This document shows positions 25,881 to 35,344 of a DNA stretch of 64,000 bases, piece after piece. Position 1 is the stretch's first letter. Each line of letters opens with the position of its first letter. Both the position numbers and the translations under genes were made by a program. The stretch is from Chitinimonas sp036961565 (GTDB lineage Bacteria; Pseudomonadota; Gammaproteobacteria; Burkholderiales; Chitinimonadaceae): contig NZ_JBAMDD010000009.1 of the NCBI RefSeq assembly GCF_036961565.1, positions 124,001 through 188,000 of the forward strand. Reading direction: 5' to 3'. The notes under the pieces were generated by a model. That model was not told the DNA's origin. It made no database searches and was given only the letters and a program-made list of their open reading frames with translations.

Positions 25881-27122
25881 GTGAATTCATTTGAATGGCT
25901 GATCGGTCTGCGCTACACCCGCGCCAAGCGCCGCAACGGCTTTATCTCGTTTATCTCGGCTGCCTCCATGGCCGGTATCGCCCTGGGGGTCATCGCCCTC
26001 ATCACGGTACTGTCCGTCATGAACGGTTTCCAGCGCGAAATCCGTGGCCGCATCCTGGAAGTAGCCTCCCATGTGCAGGCCGGCGGTGAAGGTGGCAGAC
26101 TGGCGCGCTGGCAGGAAGCCGATGCCACGCTGAAACAGCATCCGGACGTCATCGCCAGCGCACCCTATGTGCAAGGCCAGGGCCTGCTCTGGCACGAGGG
26201 TGCCACTCAGGGCGCCATGGTGCGCGGGATCGTTCCCAAGCTGGAAGAACAGGTGGCCGGCCTGGGCAGCCACATGGTGGGTGGCAGTCTGGACGCACTC
26301 AAGACAGGTGAATTCAACGTGGTGCTGGGCCAGGAGCTGGCTCGGGCCTTGGGTGTCGGCCTTGGTGATAAGGTCACGCTAGCCATCCCGCAGGGCAACA
26401 TCACCCCAGCCGGCATGATGCCGCGCTTTCGCAGCTTTACCGTGGTCGGCCTATTCCGTATTGATATGTACCAATACGATGCTGGCCTGGCCCTGGTGGA
26501 TCTGGCCGATGCACAAAAACTCTACCGGCTGGGTGAGGATATCAGCGGCATACGGCTGAAAATCACCGACCCGCTTGCTGCCCCCACGGTGCGCGAGACC
26601 CTGCAAGCCAGCCATCAGTCCTTATGGATCAGCGACTGGACTATGGAGAACAGCAACTACTTCCGCGCGGTACAGATCGAAAAACGCATGATGTCGCTGA
26701 TACTGACGCTGATAGTCGGTATTGCTGCCTTCAACCTGGTATCCAGCCTGGTCATGACCGTCACCGACAAACAGGCCGACATTGCCATTCTGCGCACCCT
26801 GGGTGCATCGCCCGGCAGCATACTCAAGATATTCGTGATACAGGGTGCCACCATAGGCATAGTCGGTACGCTGGTAGGCGTTTTGTGCGGCACGCTGCTG
26901 GCCTACAACGTAGGCGCGGTGGTCAGCTTCTTTGAGGGCCTGCTGAACTTCAAGATACTCTCGCCCCAGGTTTATCTGATCTCGTCTGTCCCCAGCGAAG
27001 TATTGGTCGGCGACGTCGTGTTTGTCGGTACGGTATCGCTGGTGCTGGCCTTCCTGGCAACGCTCTACCCTAGTTGGCGTGCTGCCCGCATCAACCCTGC
27101 GGAGGCCTTGCGCTATGAGTAA
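25881..27122 (+). CDS. lolC: Lipoprotein-releasing ABC transporter permease LolC/LolE
   Basis: Inner-membrane subunit that extracts outer-membrane lipoproteins and hands them to LolA. With a GTG start at 25881 the 413-aa protein begins VNSFEWLIGLRYTRAKRRNG, exactly the family's N-terminus. It then has a first membrane segment (GIALGVIALITVLSV), a long periplasmic domain and three C-terminal membrane segments (MSLILTLIVGIAAFNLV; FVIQGATIGIVGTLVGVL; VVFVGTVSLVLAFLATL). The frame extends upstream but without family similarity. It overlaps lolD by 8 nt. Only one permease gene is present here, so the transporter may be a homodimer (LolF-like) or a lolE may lie elsewhere. Confidence 0.92.
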   Translation: MNSFEWLIGLRYTRAKRRNGFISFISAASMAGIALGVIALITVLSVMNGFQREIRGRILEVASHVQAGGEGGRLARWQEADATLKQHPDVIASAPYVQGQGLLWHEGATQGAMVRGIVPKLEEQVAGLGSHMVGGSLDALKTGEFNVVLGQELARALGVGLGDKVTLAIPQGNITPAGMMPRFRSFTVVGLFRIDMYQYDAGLALVDLADAQKLYRLGEDISGIRLKITDPLAAPTVRETLQASHQSLWISDWTMENSNYFRAVQIEKRMMSLILTLIVGIAAFNLVSSLVMTVTDKQADIAILRTLGASPGSILKIFVIQGATIGIVGTLVGVLCGTLLAYNVGAVVSFFEGLLNFKILSPQVYLISSVPSEVLVGDVVFVGTVSLVLAFLATLYPSWRAARINPAEALRYE

Positions 27123-27828
27123 TCCCATATTGCTGGCCCAGGGCCTGGGCAAGACCTATCCCGACCTGGAAGTGCCTGTACTCAACGGCATCGACCTGCA
27201 GGTAGAGCGTGGCGAAAAGCTGGCCATTGTAGGTAGCTCCGGCTCGGGCAAGAGCACCTTGTTACACCTGCTAGGCACGCTGGATACGCCTTCCACAGGC
27301 ACGCTCAGTGTCGATGGGCAAGACCCATTCAGCCTGGGTGAAGCGGCGCGCAGTGCCTTGCGCAATCGTTTGCTGGGCTTTGTCTACCAGTTCCACCACC
27401 TGCTGCCCGAGTTCAGCGCGCTGGAAAATGTCGCCATGCCCCTGCTGATACGACGCATGCCACGCAAGGAGGCCGAAGCCAAGGCGGCGACCATGCTGGA
27501 ACAAGTGGGCCTGGGCCATAGACTCAAGCACAAGCCGGGCGAGCTCTCGGGCGGCGAGCGCCAGCGTGCCGCCATAGCACGTGCCCTGGTGACCGACCCG
27601 CTATGCCTGCTGGCCGACGAGCCCACAGGCAATCTCGACCGGCATACGGCCAACACCGTGTATGAATTGATGCTTAGCCTCAACGACAGGCTGGGTACAG
27701 CCCTCATCATCGTCACCCACGACATGGAATTGGCAGCCCGCACCGGCCGGGTACTTACCTTGAACGACGGCAAACTGGCCAGAGCCGATGCCGCCTCCGA
27801 CAGATCACGCCTGCTCAAGACCACCTGA
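27115..27828 (+). CDS. lolD: Lipoprotein-releasing system ATP-binding protein LolD
   Basis: ABC-transporter ATPase of 237 aa that powers lipoprotein release. It shows Walker A (GSSGSGKST), a Q-loop followed by the LolD-specific FVYQFHHLLPEFSALENV, the signature LSGGERQRAAIARAL, and Walker B (LLADEPTGNLD). The ATG at 27115 lies 9 nt after GGAGG, a strong ribosome binding site inside lolC. The LolD motif FHHLLPEF distinguishes it from other MacB-type ATPases. Confidence 0.95.
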   Translation: MSNPILLAQGLGKTYPDLEVPVLNGIDLQVERGEKLAIVGSSGSGKSTLLHLLGTLDTPSTGTLSVDGQDPFSLGEAARSALRNRLLGFVYQFHHLLPEFSALENVAMPLLIRRMPRKEAEAKAATMLEQVGLGHRLKHKPGELSGGERQRAAIARALVTDPLCLLADEPTGNLDRHTANTVYELMLSLNDRLGTALIIVTHDMELAARTGRVLTLNDGKLARADAASDRSRLLKTT

Positions 27829-27835
27829 CCCTGCC

Positions 27836-28690
27836 ATGCACAAGCTCATTATCCAGGCACCGGAAATCGCCACCCAGAACCTCAAGCGACTGGCACAGCT
27901 GGCCGGTGCCGATCAGATCAGCGCAGTCCGTCCTGGCGCCCTGGGTCATCAGGCCTTCAAACTCGCTCATGCAGATATCTTCAGCCAGGATGCCGTGGCA
28001 GCCTTCTGCGCCGAAGCCGGTTACGACCATGCCTTCATACCGGTCTCGGCCCGTTTGGCAGATATTGGTCTGGTGGTCATGGATATGGATTCGACTCTGA
28101 TCACCATCGAGTGCATAGACGAGATTGCCGACATGCAGGGCATCAAGCCCCAGGTTGCTGCTATTACTGAGCGATCCATGCGTGGGGAACTGGATTTTCG
28201 GCAAAGCCTGACCGAGCGTGTAGCCCTGCTGGCCGGCCTGCCCCAGACAGCACTGGATGCGGTTTACGAGCAGCGCCTGCAATTGATGCCAGGTGCAGAG
28301 ACCATGCTGCGGGCGGTGCAGGCCGCAGGCGGCAAGACGCTGCTGATATCTGGCGGCTTTACCTTCTTTACCGACAAGCTCAAGCCCCGGTTGAACTTGA
28401 CGCGCGCCATCGCCAACGTGCTGGGGGTGGAAGATGGCAAGCTGACTGGACATATCGTTGGCGACATTGTCGATGCCCAGACCAAGGCCGACGAACTGGT
28501 CAGGATGCGTGAGGAGCTGGGCTTGCGGCCCGATCAGGTGGTGGCCATGGGCGATGGCGCCAATGATTTGAGAATGCTGGCCGTGGCTGGCTATGGCATC
28601 GCCTGCCACGCCAAGCCCCTGGTAAAAGCCCAGGCCGCCTACGCGCTCGACCATACCGGCCTGGATGGCATGCTGGCCTATTTCGACTGA
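27836..28690 (+). CDS. serB: Phosphoserine phosphatase SerB
   Basis: Hydrolyses phosphoserine to serine, the last step of serine synthesis. The 284-aa protein has the HAD nucleophile motif VVMDMDSTLITIECIDEIAD, the LLISGGFTFFTDKLK Ser motif and the MGDGANDLRMLAVAGYGIAC acidic motif typical of SerB. An N-terminal ACT-like region of about 80 aa precedes the catalytic part. The start at 27836 is 7 nt after the lolD stop. Confidence 0.94.
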   Translation: MHKLIIQAPEIATQNLKRLAQLAGADQISAVRPGALGHQAFKLAHADIFSQDAVAAFCAEAGYDHAFIPVSARLADIGLVVMDMDSTLITIECIDEIADMQGIKPQVAAITERSMRGELDFRQSLTERVALLAGLPQTALDAVYEQRLQLMPGAETMLRAVQAAGGKTLLISGGFTFFTDKLKPRLNLTRAIANVLGVEDGKLTGHIVGDIVDAQTKADELVRMREELGLRPDQVVAMGDGANDLRMLAVAGYGIACHAKPLVKAQAAYALDHTGLDGMLAYFD

Positions 28691-29113
28691 GCATCGGGTA
28701 TGAATTCCAGCCATTGATGGGTGGTGTGGCCTGAATAGGCACCAGGAGCACCTGGCTCTAGACATCAATGCAGCCCGAACCCGCAGGCTCTCCCCTGATT
28801 GATGCCCCGCCCACATCGCTGTAACGGAAGTCCAGCTTGCACGGTGCGTGGCGGGAATCTCGCAGGCACTCACCATCATTGCTACCGCAAATCATGCTGC
28901 ATCGCAATATTCACAAAGGCAGCCACCAGCACCGGCTGCGTTTCGTTTGCCAGCCCAATACCCTGCAAGCCAAGGCCTAGAGTATTTATTCCGATTCTTT
29001 CAGGCACGATGGGATTATTGCTGAGCCTGCGTTTTGTTGTTGCACTGCAGCAAACTACACGCCATCATGACCTTACGTTCACAAGACGTACATTGCTTGA
29101 AAGGAGCGCTGTC
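28691..29113. other. Intergenic stretch between serB and a small gene; nothing recognised
   Basis: 423 bp. A longer plus-strand frame from 28799 runs through into the small gene, but its first 105 codons lack any protein-like character or ribosome binding site, so only the downstream part is called. A small hairpin CCAGG-AGCA-CCTGG occurs about 50 bp after serB and lacks a T run. Confidence 0.4.
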
Positions 29114-29308
29114 ATGATACCCACTCCCGCCCTGTTCCAATCATTGGTGCATCAGCTGGAAGCGCTGTTCCGCGATACCGATGCACAGGCAATCAGCCTG
29201 CATGCAGAACGGCGTACCGAAGCCACGCGTGATGCCGGCATCAGCCTGCCCCAATACCACCAGTTGCAACCCGGCTCGCCAGTCTATCTCCCGGCCAAGT
29301 ATCACTGA
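29114..29308 (+). CDS. Unknown 64-aa protein
   Basis: No family recognised. The ATG at 29114 is preceded by AAGGAG with 7 nt spacing, a near-ideal ribosome binding site, which is the main reason for calling it. The product is soluble and contains ALFQSLVHQLEALFRD, a likely amphipathic helix, and ends in a Tyr/Pro/Gln-rich tail. Its stop codon overlaps the stop of the convergent hydrolase gene by 7 nt. Short proteins with an SD this strong are usually expressed, but the function is open. Confidence 0.5.
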   Translation: MIPTPALFQSLVHQLEALFRDTDAQAISLHAERRTEATRDAGISLPQYHQLQPGSPVYLPAKYH

Positions 29309-30186
29309 GCCAGGAAGTCTGCCACGCGCTGTGCCACCAAGGCCGGCGCGTCATGATGCAGGTTGTGGCCACAGTCGGGCAACACCTGGTATTGCAGGCG
29401 AGCGATGCAGGCTCGCCGCAATGCAAACTGCTCGGGTGTCTCTCCCAACCACGAGAGCAGCTTGGCCTCGTCGCCGGCCAACCACAACGTGTCGGCGCTC
29501 ACCTCGCGCCAGCAGGCCATGGCCTCTTCCAGCCTATACAGCACCGGGTTGACCCAGCGATGCCTAGGATCGGCCCGATAGCGCCAGCCATCATCCCCCC
29601 CGGCCGTGAGTGCCGCCGCAAGCCAGGCAGCCTGATCGCCATCGAGCTTGGCATGGGTCTTCTGCAGGCGCGCAGCCATCTCTTCCAAACCAGCCAGGCT
29701 ACGCCAGCTCGCTCCCGCGGCCTGTTCATCCAGCCAGCGGCGGTAGCGTGCTGGCGCCTGCTCGGGCTGGGTGGCTGGCAGGCCAAACCCTTCCAGTGAT
29801 ATCAGCTTGCCTACGCGCTCTGGCCGTATGCCCGCGTACAACCCTGCCACGATGCCGCCCATGCTGTGGCCCAGCAGGGCAACTGGCCCCGCTGGCGCCA
29901 GCCATGCCAGCAAGGCATCCAGATCAGCCAGATAGTCCGGAAAATAATATCCCTCGCCAGCCCAACTGCTTAGCCCGAACCCACGCCAATCCGGTGCAAT
30001 CACATCGTATTCGCGCAGGGTAGCGGGTGCCTCGTCCAGCATGAACTGAAAAGTCTCTGCACTATCCATCCAGCCGTGCAGCAATAGCAAAGGCTGAGCA
30101 CCGGCTTGCCCCCAGCGTAGCAAGCGATAGTCCACGCCTCGCAAGCGTTGATATTGCTGCCGGGCAGGATACAAAGGCTGGTACAT
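29302..30186 (-). CDS. Alpha/beta-fold hydrolase
   Basis: A 294-aa serine hydrolase. The oxyanion region is LLLLHGWMDSAETFQ, the nucleophile elbow is LLGHSMGGIVA (Ser in GxSxG), and LPDCGHNLHHD near the C-terminus supplies the catalytic His. The start at 30186 follows GGAG with 6 nt spacing; the open frame extends further upstream but has no family similarity there. The substrate is unknown. It sits on the minus strand downstream of the DUF1631 gene, separated by a terminator. Confidence 0.85.
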   Translation of the reverse strand: MYQPLYPARQQYQRLRGVDYRLLRWGQAGAQPLLLLHGWMDSAETFQFMLDEAPATLREYDVIAPDWRGFGLSSWAGEGYYFPDYLADLDALLAWLAPAGPVALLGHSMGGIVAGLYAGIRPERVGKLISLEGFGLPATQPEQAPARYRRWLDEQAAGASWRSLAGLEEMAARLQKTHAKLDGDQAAWLAAALTAGGDDGWRYRADPRHRWVNPVLYRLEEAMACWREVSADTLWLAGDEAKLLSWLGETPEQFALRRACIARLQYQVLPDCGHNLHHDAPALVAQRVADFLAQ

Positions 30187-30287
30187 GAATCCGACTCCAG
30201 TCTGGTCGAAAGGATGCTTCCGCAAGCCGCGGCATGTCAGCGAGCAAAACCATACTGCGATGAAAGTGCAGTTTCTGGAAGTACCCG

Positions 30288-30314
30288 AAAAAATGCCCGC
30301 CATAAGGCGGGCAT
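30288..30314 (-). terminator. Rho-independent terminator after the DUF1631 gene
   Basis: On the minus strand ATGCCCGCC, a 4-nt loop (TTAT) and GGCGGGCAT form a perfect 9-bp stem followed by a run of six T. It lies between the DUF1631 gene and the next hydrolase and would end the former transcript. Confidence 0.9.
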
Positions 30315-30416
30315 GATTGAGACCCTGTAATGCACTTGAATTGATGAACAACTGAGGCCAGACCAGGTGCTGACGAGCAGCGCCGAGGGCGAGCAGTCGG
30401 AGGCGTATCTGCGGGT

Positions 30417-32948
30417 TCAGGCCGCCTGTTGGGTCTGCAGCATGTCTATCATGTCGCTGACAGCACGCTCCACCGATGGGCCGCTCTCGATCAGGCTGGC
30501 ATCACCGCGCTTGAACAAGGCTATCAACTCCATCAGCGTGAACTCCAGGCCGTTCTCCCCCTGGCGGTTGGTAAACAGGTAGCGGCTCTTGCGCGGGCTT
30601 ACCCAGGCCAGCTTGGCGCGGCTCAAGCTGCCGTCATCCTGGCGGAACTCCACCCAGGCGCCACGCTTGAGCTGGTTGGCCACCACGTCATCGTAATCAC
30701 GGTATTTATCCAGACCGCTATCCCAGTTCGCATCGGTAATCTGGAAGCCGCCATCAGCCGGGCCGATATCCAGTACGGGCAGATCGGCCAGATCACTCAG
30801 ATTGACGGCAACTGCTGGTGCCGGTGCCGGTGCTGCGATCTCCAGCGGGGCCAACACTGGCGCTGGCGCAGGGGCAGCGCCTGCCACCTCTGGCACAGGC
30901 ATAGGCACGGGCTCAGCCTGCTTGAGACCAGACTTGATGGCATAAGCGTGGCAATGCACCAGTTCGGCAAAGAATGCCTCACGCTTGCTACGGTCCACAC
31001 CAGCTTCTTCCGTGCCACGCTCCAGACGCTTGAGCAGCTTGGGCAGCAGGTTCACGAGGCGCAAACGCTCTTCCACACCGATCTTCGGCTGTATGCTCCA
31101 GATCAGGTCTTCCATGGCCTTGATGGCATCAGGCCAGGCTTCAGGCTGAGTCTCGTTGTTCAGCGCGGCATAGCGCAGCACCTCACGCCATTGCTGGTCT
31201 GCGAAATTACGCAGCAGCTCCGGCATATCGGCGTAACTTGCCAGCAACTGGCTGATGGCCACTTCGGCCTGCTTGCTGGCCAGTTCGGCCTTTTCAGCCT
31301 CTATCAGTTGCGCAGTAGCCGCCTCGGCGCTGGATTCCGCCAGCACTTCTTCCTCGGCCAGAAATCCTTCCAGCTCGGTCAGCGCCTCATCAAACAGAGA
31401 GATGTTCTCGTCGAACTCCTGCACGATGCGCTCGACGATATCGGACAGCTTCTTGTACAGCCGGTCATCCAGACCGTCACTCTCTTCCCAGCCCAATGCG
31501 GCTTGCGCCAAGGCATCCAGCAGCTTACGGGTAGGGTGCTGCTTGCGGGCAAAGAACTTGGTGTCCAGCATGGCCACCTTGAGTACCGGTATCTGCAGGC
31601 GGCCAATCAGCGCCTTCATCGGCGCGGGGATATTGCGGTCATCAAACAGATTGTCGAACAGCATGGCCACGATATCGATGGTCATGGCGTCGACATGTCC
31701 CAGCGAGGAAGCCAGGCTAGTGGTCTTGATCTGGTGCAGCACATTGGCTGTGCCGGCGGTCAGTGCTTGGGCATCCAGGTCGCCGGTATCCGCCAGGGTA
31801 CCATCTACCCGGCCTTGCTGCAGCAGGTTCAGCGCATCCAAAAAGCTTTGGCCCACGCTGCTCATGAACATGGGCGCAGCCGGCGGCATCTGCTGCTCCG
31901 GCATGCCGGCTACCGGCAGGGCCATGCCCATGGCCGGCGCACCCAATTGGGGCAAGCCCTGCATGGCCTGATTGAAGGCAAGCAGCTGTTGCAGCGATGA
32001 AATCAGCTCATGCTCGTTGCCAACCGCATAAGCAGGCAGGTCCATGCCACCCGCAGCCTGTGCCGGGGCAAAGCCGCCCGTGCCAAAACCCATCTGCGAG
32101 GCATAGCCGCCCATGCCGGCATCGCCCTGCATCATGCCTGCATCCATGCCGTGGCCGCCCTGCTCTACCTGCGTAGCTGGGCGGCGCGGTGCACCACCAG
32201 CGCGGCGACGGAAGCCTGCCTTGGGCAGGACGGGCAGGATATTACGGTCCACCAGGAAGCGATTCAGGTTCTGGTAGACATTCGGCACATTCTCGGCCGC
32301 CATCTGCTCGAACTGCTTGAGCACCAGCAGGCGTACATTGAGGTCAGACTCGATTTTCATGCAGGCGCTGCGGAATGCATCCACCACCGCCTGCGGGCTC
32401 ATGGGGTGATCGTCGCGGCTGGCCTCGGGCAGCTGCATGAGGTGGCCCATGCGGAAATTCAGGGCATTGAGCTCATCGCCCAGCTTGGACTTGAGCTTGC
32501 TGGCGATATTGGTGGCCGCCAGATCCTCTTCGTAGTCGTCATGGCCAACCAGCGAGAGTTCCAGGTTGTCGAAGTCGACCTTGTCAAAGCTGGCGTTATC
32601 TTGCTTGCCGGTCAGCGTGCGGTTGAAGCCTTCTACAAAACGCCGACGAAACTCAGCCTCAATCTCGGAACGCTTGGATTGAGCCTGTCCGCGCGCCTCC
32701 ATGTAGAGATTGTAGCTATCGCGATCCAGCGCCTTGTCGGCCAGCTCGAACAGCGACTCCTCGATCTTGTCGAGCATGGTGGTCAGCGACTTCGACAGCA
32801 GATCGGCTGCGAGATCGCGACAGGAGTTCAGCATGCTTAGAGATTCTGGCTTAGGTGTCATTGTGCTCGGGCGCGTCGCACCGGCGGGACGACCATCGGT
32901 CGTACCCTGCTTGGTTTCGGGTGAAAAATACAATCCGGCCGCACTCAT
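30417..32948 (-). CDS. DUF1631 family protein
   Basis: An 843-aa cytoplasmic protein of a family widespread in beta- and gammaproteobacteria and of unknown function. Readable landmarks are the N-terminal RDLAADLLSKSLTTMLDKIE, a central glycine- and methionine-rich, low-complexity linker (about residues 260-380) and the C-terminal GAWVEFRQDDGSLSRAKLAW followed by WVSPRKSRYLFTNRQGE, a PilZ-like fold characteristic of DUF1631. A Pro/Ala-rich stretch precedes that last domain. The start at 32948 is chosen as the first ATG with a purine-rich upstream (GGGGACAAGCG); the frame is open to 32984. A terminator follows the gene. Confidence 0.8.
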   Translation of the reverse strand: MSAAGLYFSPETKQGTTDGRPAGATRPSTMTPKPESLSMLNSCRDLAADLLSKSLTTMLDKIEESLFELADKALDRDSYNLYMEARGQAQSKRSEIEAEFRRRFVEGFNRTLTGKQDNASFDKVDFDNLELSLVGHDDYEEDLAATNIASKLKSKLGDELNALNFRMGHLMQLPEASRDDHPMSPQAVVDAFRSACMKIESDLNVRLLVLKQFEQMAAENVPNVYQNLNRFLVDRNILPVLPKAGFRRRAGGAPRRPATQVEQGGHGMDAGMMQGDAGMGGYASQMGFGTGGFAPAQAAGGMDLPAYAVGNEHELISSLQQLLAFNQAMQGLPQLGAPAMGMALPVAGMPEQQMPPAAPMFMSSVGQSFLDALNLLQQGRVDGTLADTGDLDAQALTAGTANVLHQIKTTSLASSLGHVDAMTIDIVAMLFDNLFDDRNIPAPMKALIGRLQIPVLKVAMLDTKFFARKQHPTRKLLDALAQAALGWEESDGLDDRLYKKLSDIVERIVQEFDENISLFDEALTELEGFLAEEEVLAESSAEAATAQLIEAEKAELASKQAEVAISQLLASYADMPELLRNFADQQWREVLRYAALNNETQPEAWPDAIKAMEDLIWSIQPKIGVEERLRLVNLLPKLLKRLERGTEEAGVDRSKREAFFAELVHCHAYAIKSGLKQAEPVPMPVPEVAGAAPAPAPVLAPLEIAAPAPAPAVAVNLSDLADLPVLDIGPADGGFQITDANWDSGLDKYRDYDDVVANQLKRGAWVEFRQDDGSLSRAKLAWVSPRKSRYLFTNRQGENGLEFTLMELIALFKRGDASLIESGPSVERAVSDMIDMLQTQQAA

Positions 32949-33230
32949 CGCTTGTCCCCATGCGCATGGGCGGTGCCTATCCATGGTAGCACCGCCAAAT
33001 TTTTACACATGCTGTCTCAGCCAACCATCAAAACACCCACGCTTTATGCGATAAGCATTTCATTGGAATATAAGTGCATGTTAATTTTCAAGCCAGAGCG
33101 CGTCAACCTAAGTAGAAAAAACCTCAAGTATTAATCGTAACTTATTGATTAAACTTGAATTCAACAACACGCCCTTGGCGATGCCACAGGCATTCTAAAC
33201 CAAGATTGCCCTGTGGATAACAGGAAATCA

Positions 33231-34148
33231 TTATTTTCCCAACCAAGCCAGCACCTGTGGGTAGACCTCATGCTCAGCCTGGGGGTGAGTCAACATGTCA
33301 ATATGACCATAATCACGAGTCATACCAGCAGTGCGCGCCAGCAAGCCAAAAGCATGTTCATGCGGCCCAGATTCGGCAGCAAAACGCCGCACATCACGCT
33401 CATGTCCACGTACCGGGTCATTCCCGCCTATCAGGTAAAGGGTGGGTGGCAATCCGCCTTGGGCTAAGGCGGCGGCATAATCAAAACCGTCGTCGCTATC
33501 GCGCCATACACCTGCTGCAACCCATTGCGCACTTTGCCGCAGGCTCTTGCGGGTCTCGTCGTCAGACCCCATGCCCAGGCGCGCGGCAGGCAGGTAGCCT
33601 TGCCACCAAGCCAGCAAGCGCCCTGCCCGCTTCCAGAAAAACTCGATCTCATAACAACGGTGCCAGTTCCACACCCGTATGCTGCGCTTGCTGCCCAGAT
33701 AGACACTGGCTTTGATTCTGGCAGCCCAGGCTGGCTGTCTGGCTAGAAAAGCCGACAGCAACACCCCACCCCAAGAGTGCGCCACCAAGGCGAGTTCCAC
33801 CGATTCGCCGCGCCGCCGCACGATCTCTTCAAGCGCCAGAGGGATATCCTCACAAATGCTCTCGGTCTGTCCGTGGGCATGGCCGTGGCCGATCTTGGGC
33901 GTGGACAGGCCACGGCCACGCAGATCCAGCACATAGACATCGTAACCACGCGCCGCCAACCAAGGGCCAAGACCCTTGCCGCGATCGCTGTAAAAAGTAC
34001 GCGCGTTGGCAACGGCACCATGCACCATCAGTACGGCACGCCCAGCCCCAGGAGCGTGGATATGCCGCAGGTGCAACCGCGCCCCATCGGGCGTGGCAAC
34101 AAACAATGAATCCTGCTGGGGCGTAACGGGTAGTTGGGAGGCAGTCAT
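33231..34148 (-). CDS. Alpha/beta-fold hydrolase
   Basis: 305 aa. LMVHGAVANARTFY supplies the oxyanion segment, VLDLRGRGLSTP the second strand, LVAHSWGGVLLSAF the GxSxG nucleophile elbow, and TRDYGHIDMLTHP the catalytic His region. It resembles the cytoplasmic lipase/esterase-like group annotated as alpha/beta hydrolase family 1. The substrate is unknown. It is separated from the DUF1631 gene by about 280 bp of AT-rich DNA and from the GNAT gene by about 55 bp. Confidence 0.8.
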   Translation of the reverse strand: MTASQLPVTPQQDSLFVATPDGARLHLRHIHAPGAGRAVLMVHGAVANARTFYSDRGKGLGPWLAARGYDVYVLDLRGRGLSTPKIGHGHAHGQTESICEDIPLALEEIVRRRGESVELALVAHSWGGVLLSAFLARQPAWAARIKASVYLGSKRSIRVWNWHRCYEIEFFWKRAGRLLAWWQGYLPAARLGMGSDDETRKSLRQSAQWVAAGVWRDSDDGFDYAAALAQGGLPPTLYLIGGNDPVRGHERDVRRFAAESGPHEHAFGLLARTAGMTRDYGHIDMLTHPQAEHEVYPQVLAWLGK

Positions 34149-34204
34149 GAATTAATTCTAACGAGCGCTTGATTCAACCATGCTACGCAGCCCCCTGATG
34201 GAAC

Positions 34205-35332
34205 TCAAGCGCCGGGCATTACCCGAAACGGTGCCCGCTCATCCAGCTCACCGAGATAATGTTGCACGCCCTGCCCCTCGCGCAGCAGAAAGCGCTCCAC
34301 GGCCTGGGCCATACCCGGCTGCGCCAACCAATGCCAGGATCGAGTCTCTACCGCCTCGAAACCGCGCGCCAGCTTGTGCTCACCCTGAGCGCCCCCTTCG
34401 AAAACCGCCAGGCCCCGCTCGATAGCGAACTCGATACCCTGGTGGTAGCAAAGCTCAAAATGGAGACTGGGCACGAAGCATGTCGCCCCCCAATAGCGAC
34501 CATACAGGCGCTGCTCATCAAACAGATTGAGCGCCGCCGCGATGGGCTGGCCATGCTGGTAGGCCAGGACCAGCAAACAGTGCTGGTCCATGATGCTGCC
34601 CAGGCGCTGAAAGAAAGCCAGATTCAGGTAAGGCGTGGAGCGATGCTCAAGATAGGTCTGTTGATAGCAGCGTGCAAAAAAGGCCCAATCGGCTGGCGTG
34701 ATATCACCGGCCGTCTTGCGTATGACGGTAATGCCGGCATCCAGCACCTTGCGCCGCTCCTGCCGCAGCTTTTTGCGCTTATCACGCGTCAATGCCGCCA
34801 GGAAGTCCTCGTAATCCCCATAGCCGCGATTGAGCCAATGGAACTGCAAGCCTCTGCGGCACAGCAAGCCCGCCTCAGCCAGGCTGGATTCCTCTGCCTC
34901 GGCCGGAAACAGGCAATGCACGCCAGAAAAGCCAGCCTGCCCCGCCATGGCCAACACCCCTTGCAACAACAGGCTTCGGCTCTGGTCGTCTCGCGCCATC
35001 AGCCGGTTGCCCGGTACGGGTGTAAAGGGGACGGCCGACAGCAGCTTGGGATAGTAAGGCAAGCCTGCACGCTCGCTGGCATCCGCCCAGGCCCAGTCAA
35101 ACACATACTCGCCCCAGGAATGGGTCTTGGCATAGAGCGGCATGGCCGCCTGCAGGCCGTGTCCATCCTCCAGCACAGCGTGCAAAGGCTGCCAGCCGGT
35201 TTGCCCGCCTACGCAGCCGGTATCTTCCAGTGCTGCCAGAAAGGCGTGCTGCAGAAAAGGCTGCTTACCGGCCAGCGCATTCCACGAGGCTGCCGGTATG
35301 GCATGCATGCCTTCCAGCAGGCGTAGTTGCAT
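34205..35332 (-). CDS. GNAT-family protein of the COG3146/DUF482 type (predicted peptidoglycan or cell-wall related acyltransferase)
   Basis: A 375-aa protein with the duplicated GNAT layout of the COG3146 group, also called peptidogalycan biosynthesis/recognition proteins. Readable segments are FLQHAFLAALEDTGCVG, MPLYAKTHSWGEYVFDWAWA, PFTPVPGNRLMA, LTRDKRKKLRQERRKV, ALNLFDEQRLYGRYWG and FEGGAQGEHKLARGFEAV. Function remains predicted only. It starts 12 bp after the stop of the rubredoxin-reductase-like gene, so it may be its operon partner. Confidence 0.75.
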   Translation of the reverse strand: MQLRLLEGMHAIPAASWNALAGKQPFLQHAFLAALEDTGCVGGQTGWQPLHAVLEDGHGLQAAMPLYAKTHSWGEYVFDWAWADASERAGLPYYPKLLSAVPFTPVPGNRLMARDDQSRSLLLQGVLAMAGQAGFSGVHCLFPAEAEESSLAEAGLLCRRGLQFHWLNRGYGDYEDFLAALTRDKRKKLRQERRKVLDAGITVIRKTAGDITPADWAFFARCYQQTYLEHRSTPYLNLAFFQRLGSIMDQHCLLVLAYQHGQPIAAALNLFDEQRLYGRYWGATCFVPSLHFELCYHQGIEFAIERGLAVFEGGAQGEHKLARGFEAVETRSWHWLAQPGMAQAVERFLLREGQGVQHYLGELDERAPFRVMPGA

Positions 35333-35344
35333 GGTGCTCGGCTA

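Noticed and set aside
28799..29308. A 169-codon plus-strand frame ending in the same stop as the small gene
   Set aside because: Only the last 64 codons have a ribosome binding site and a protein-like character; the earlier part reads as low-quality sequence.
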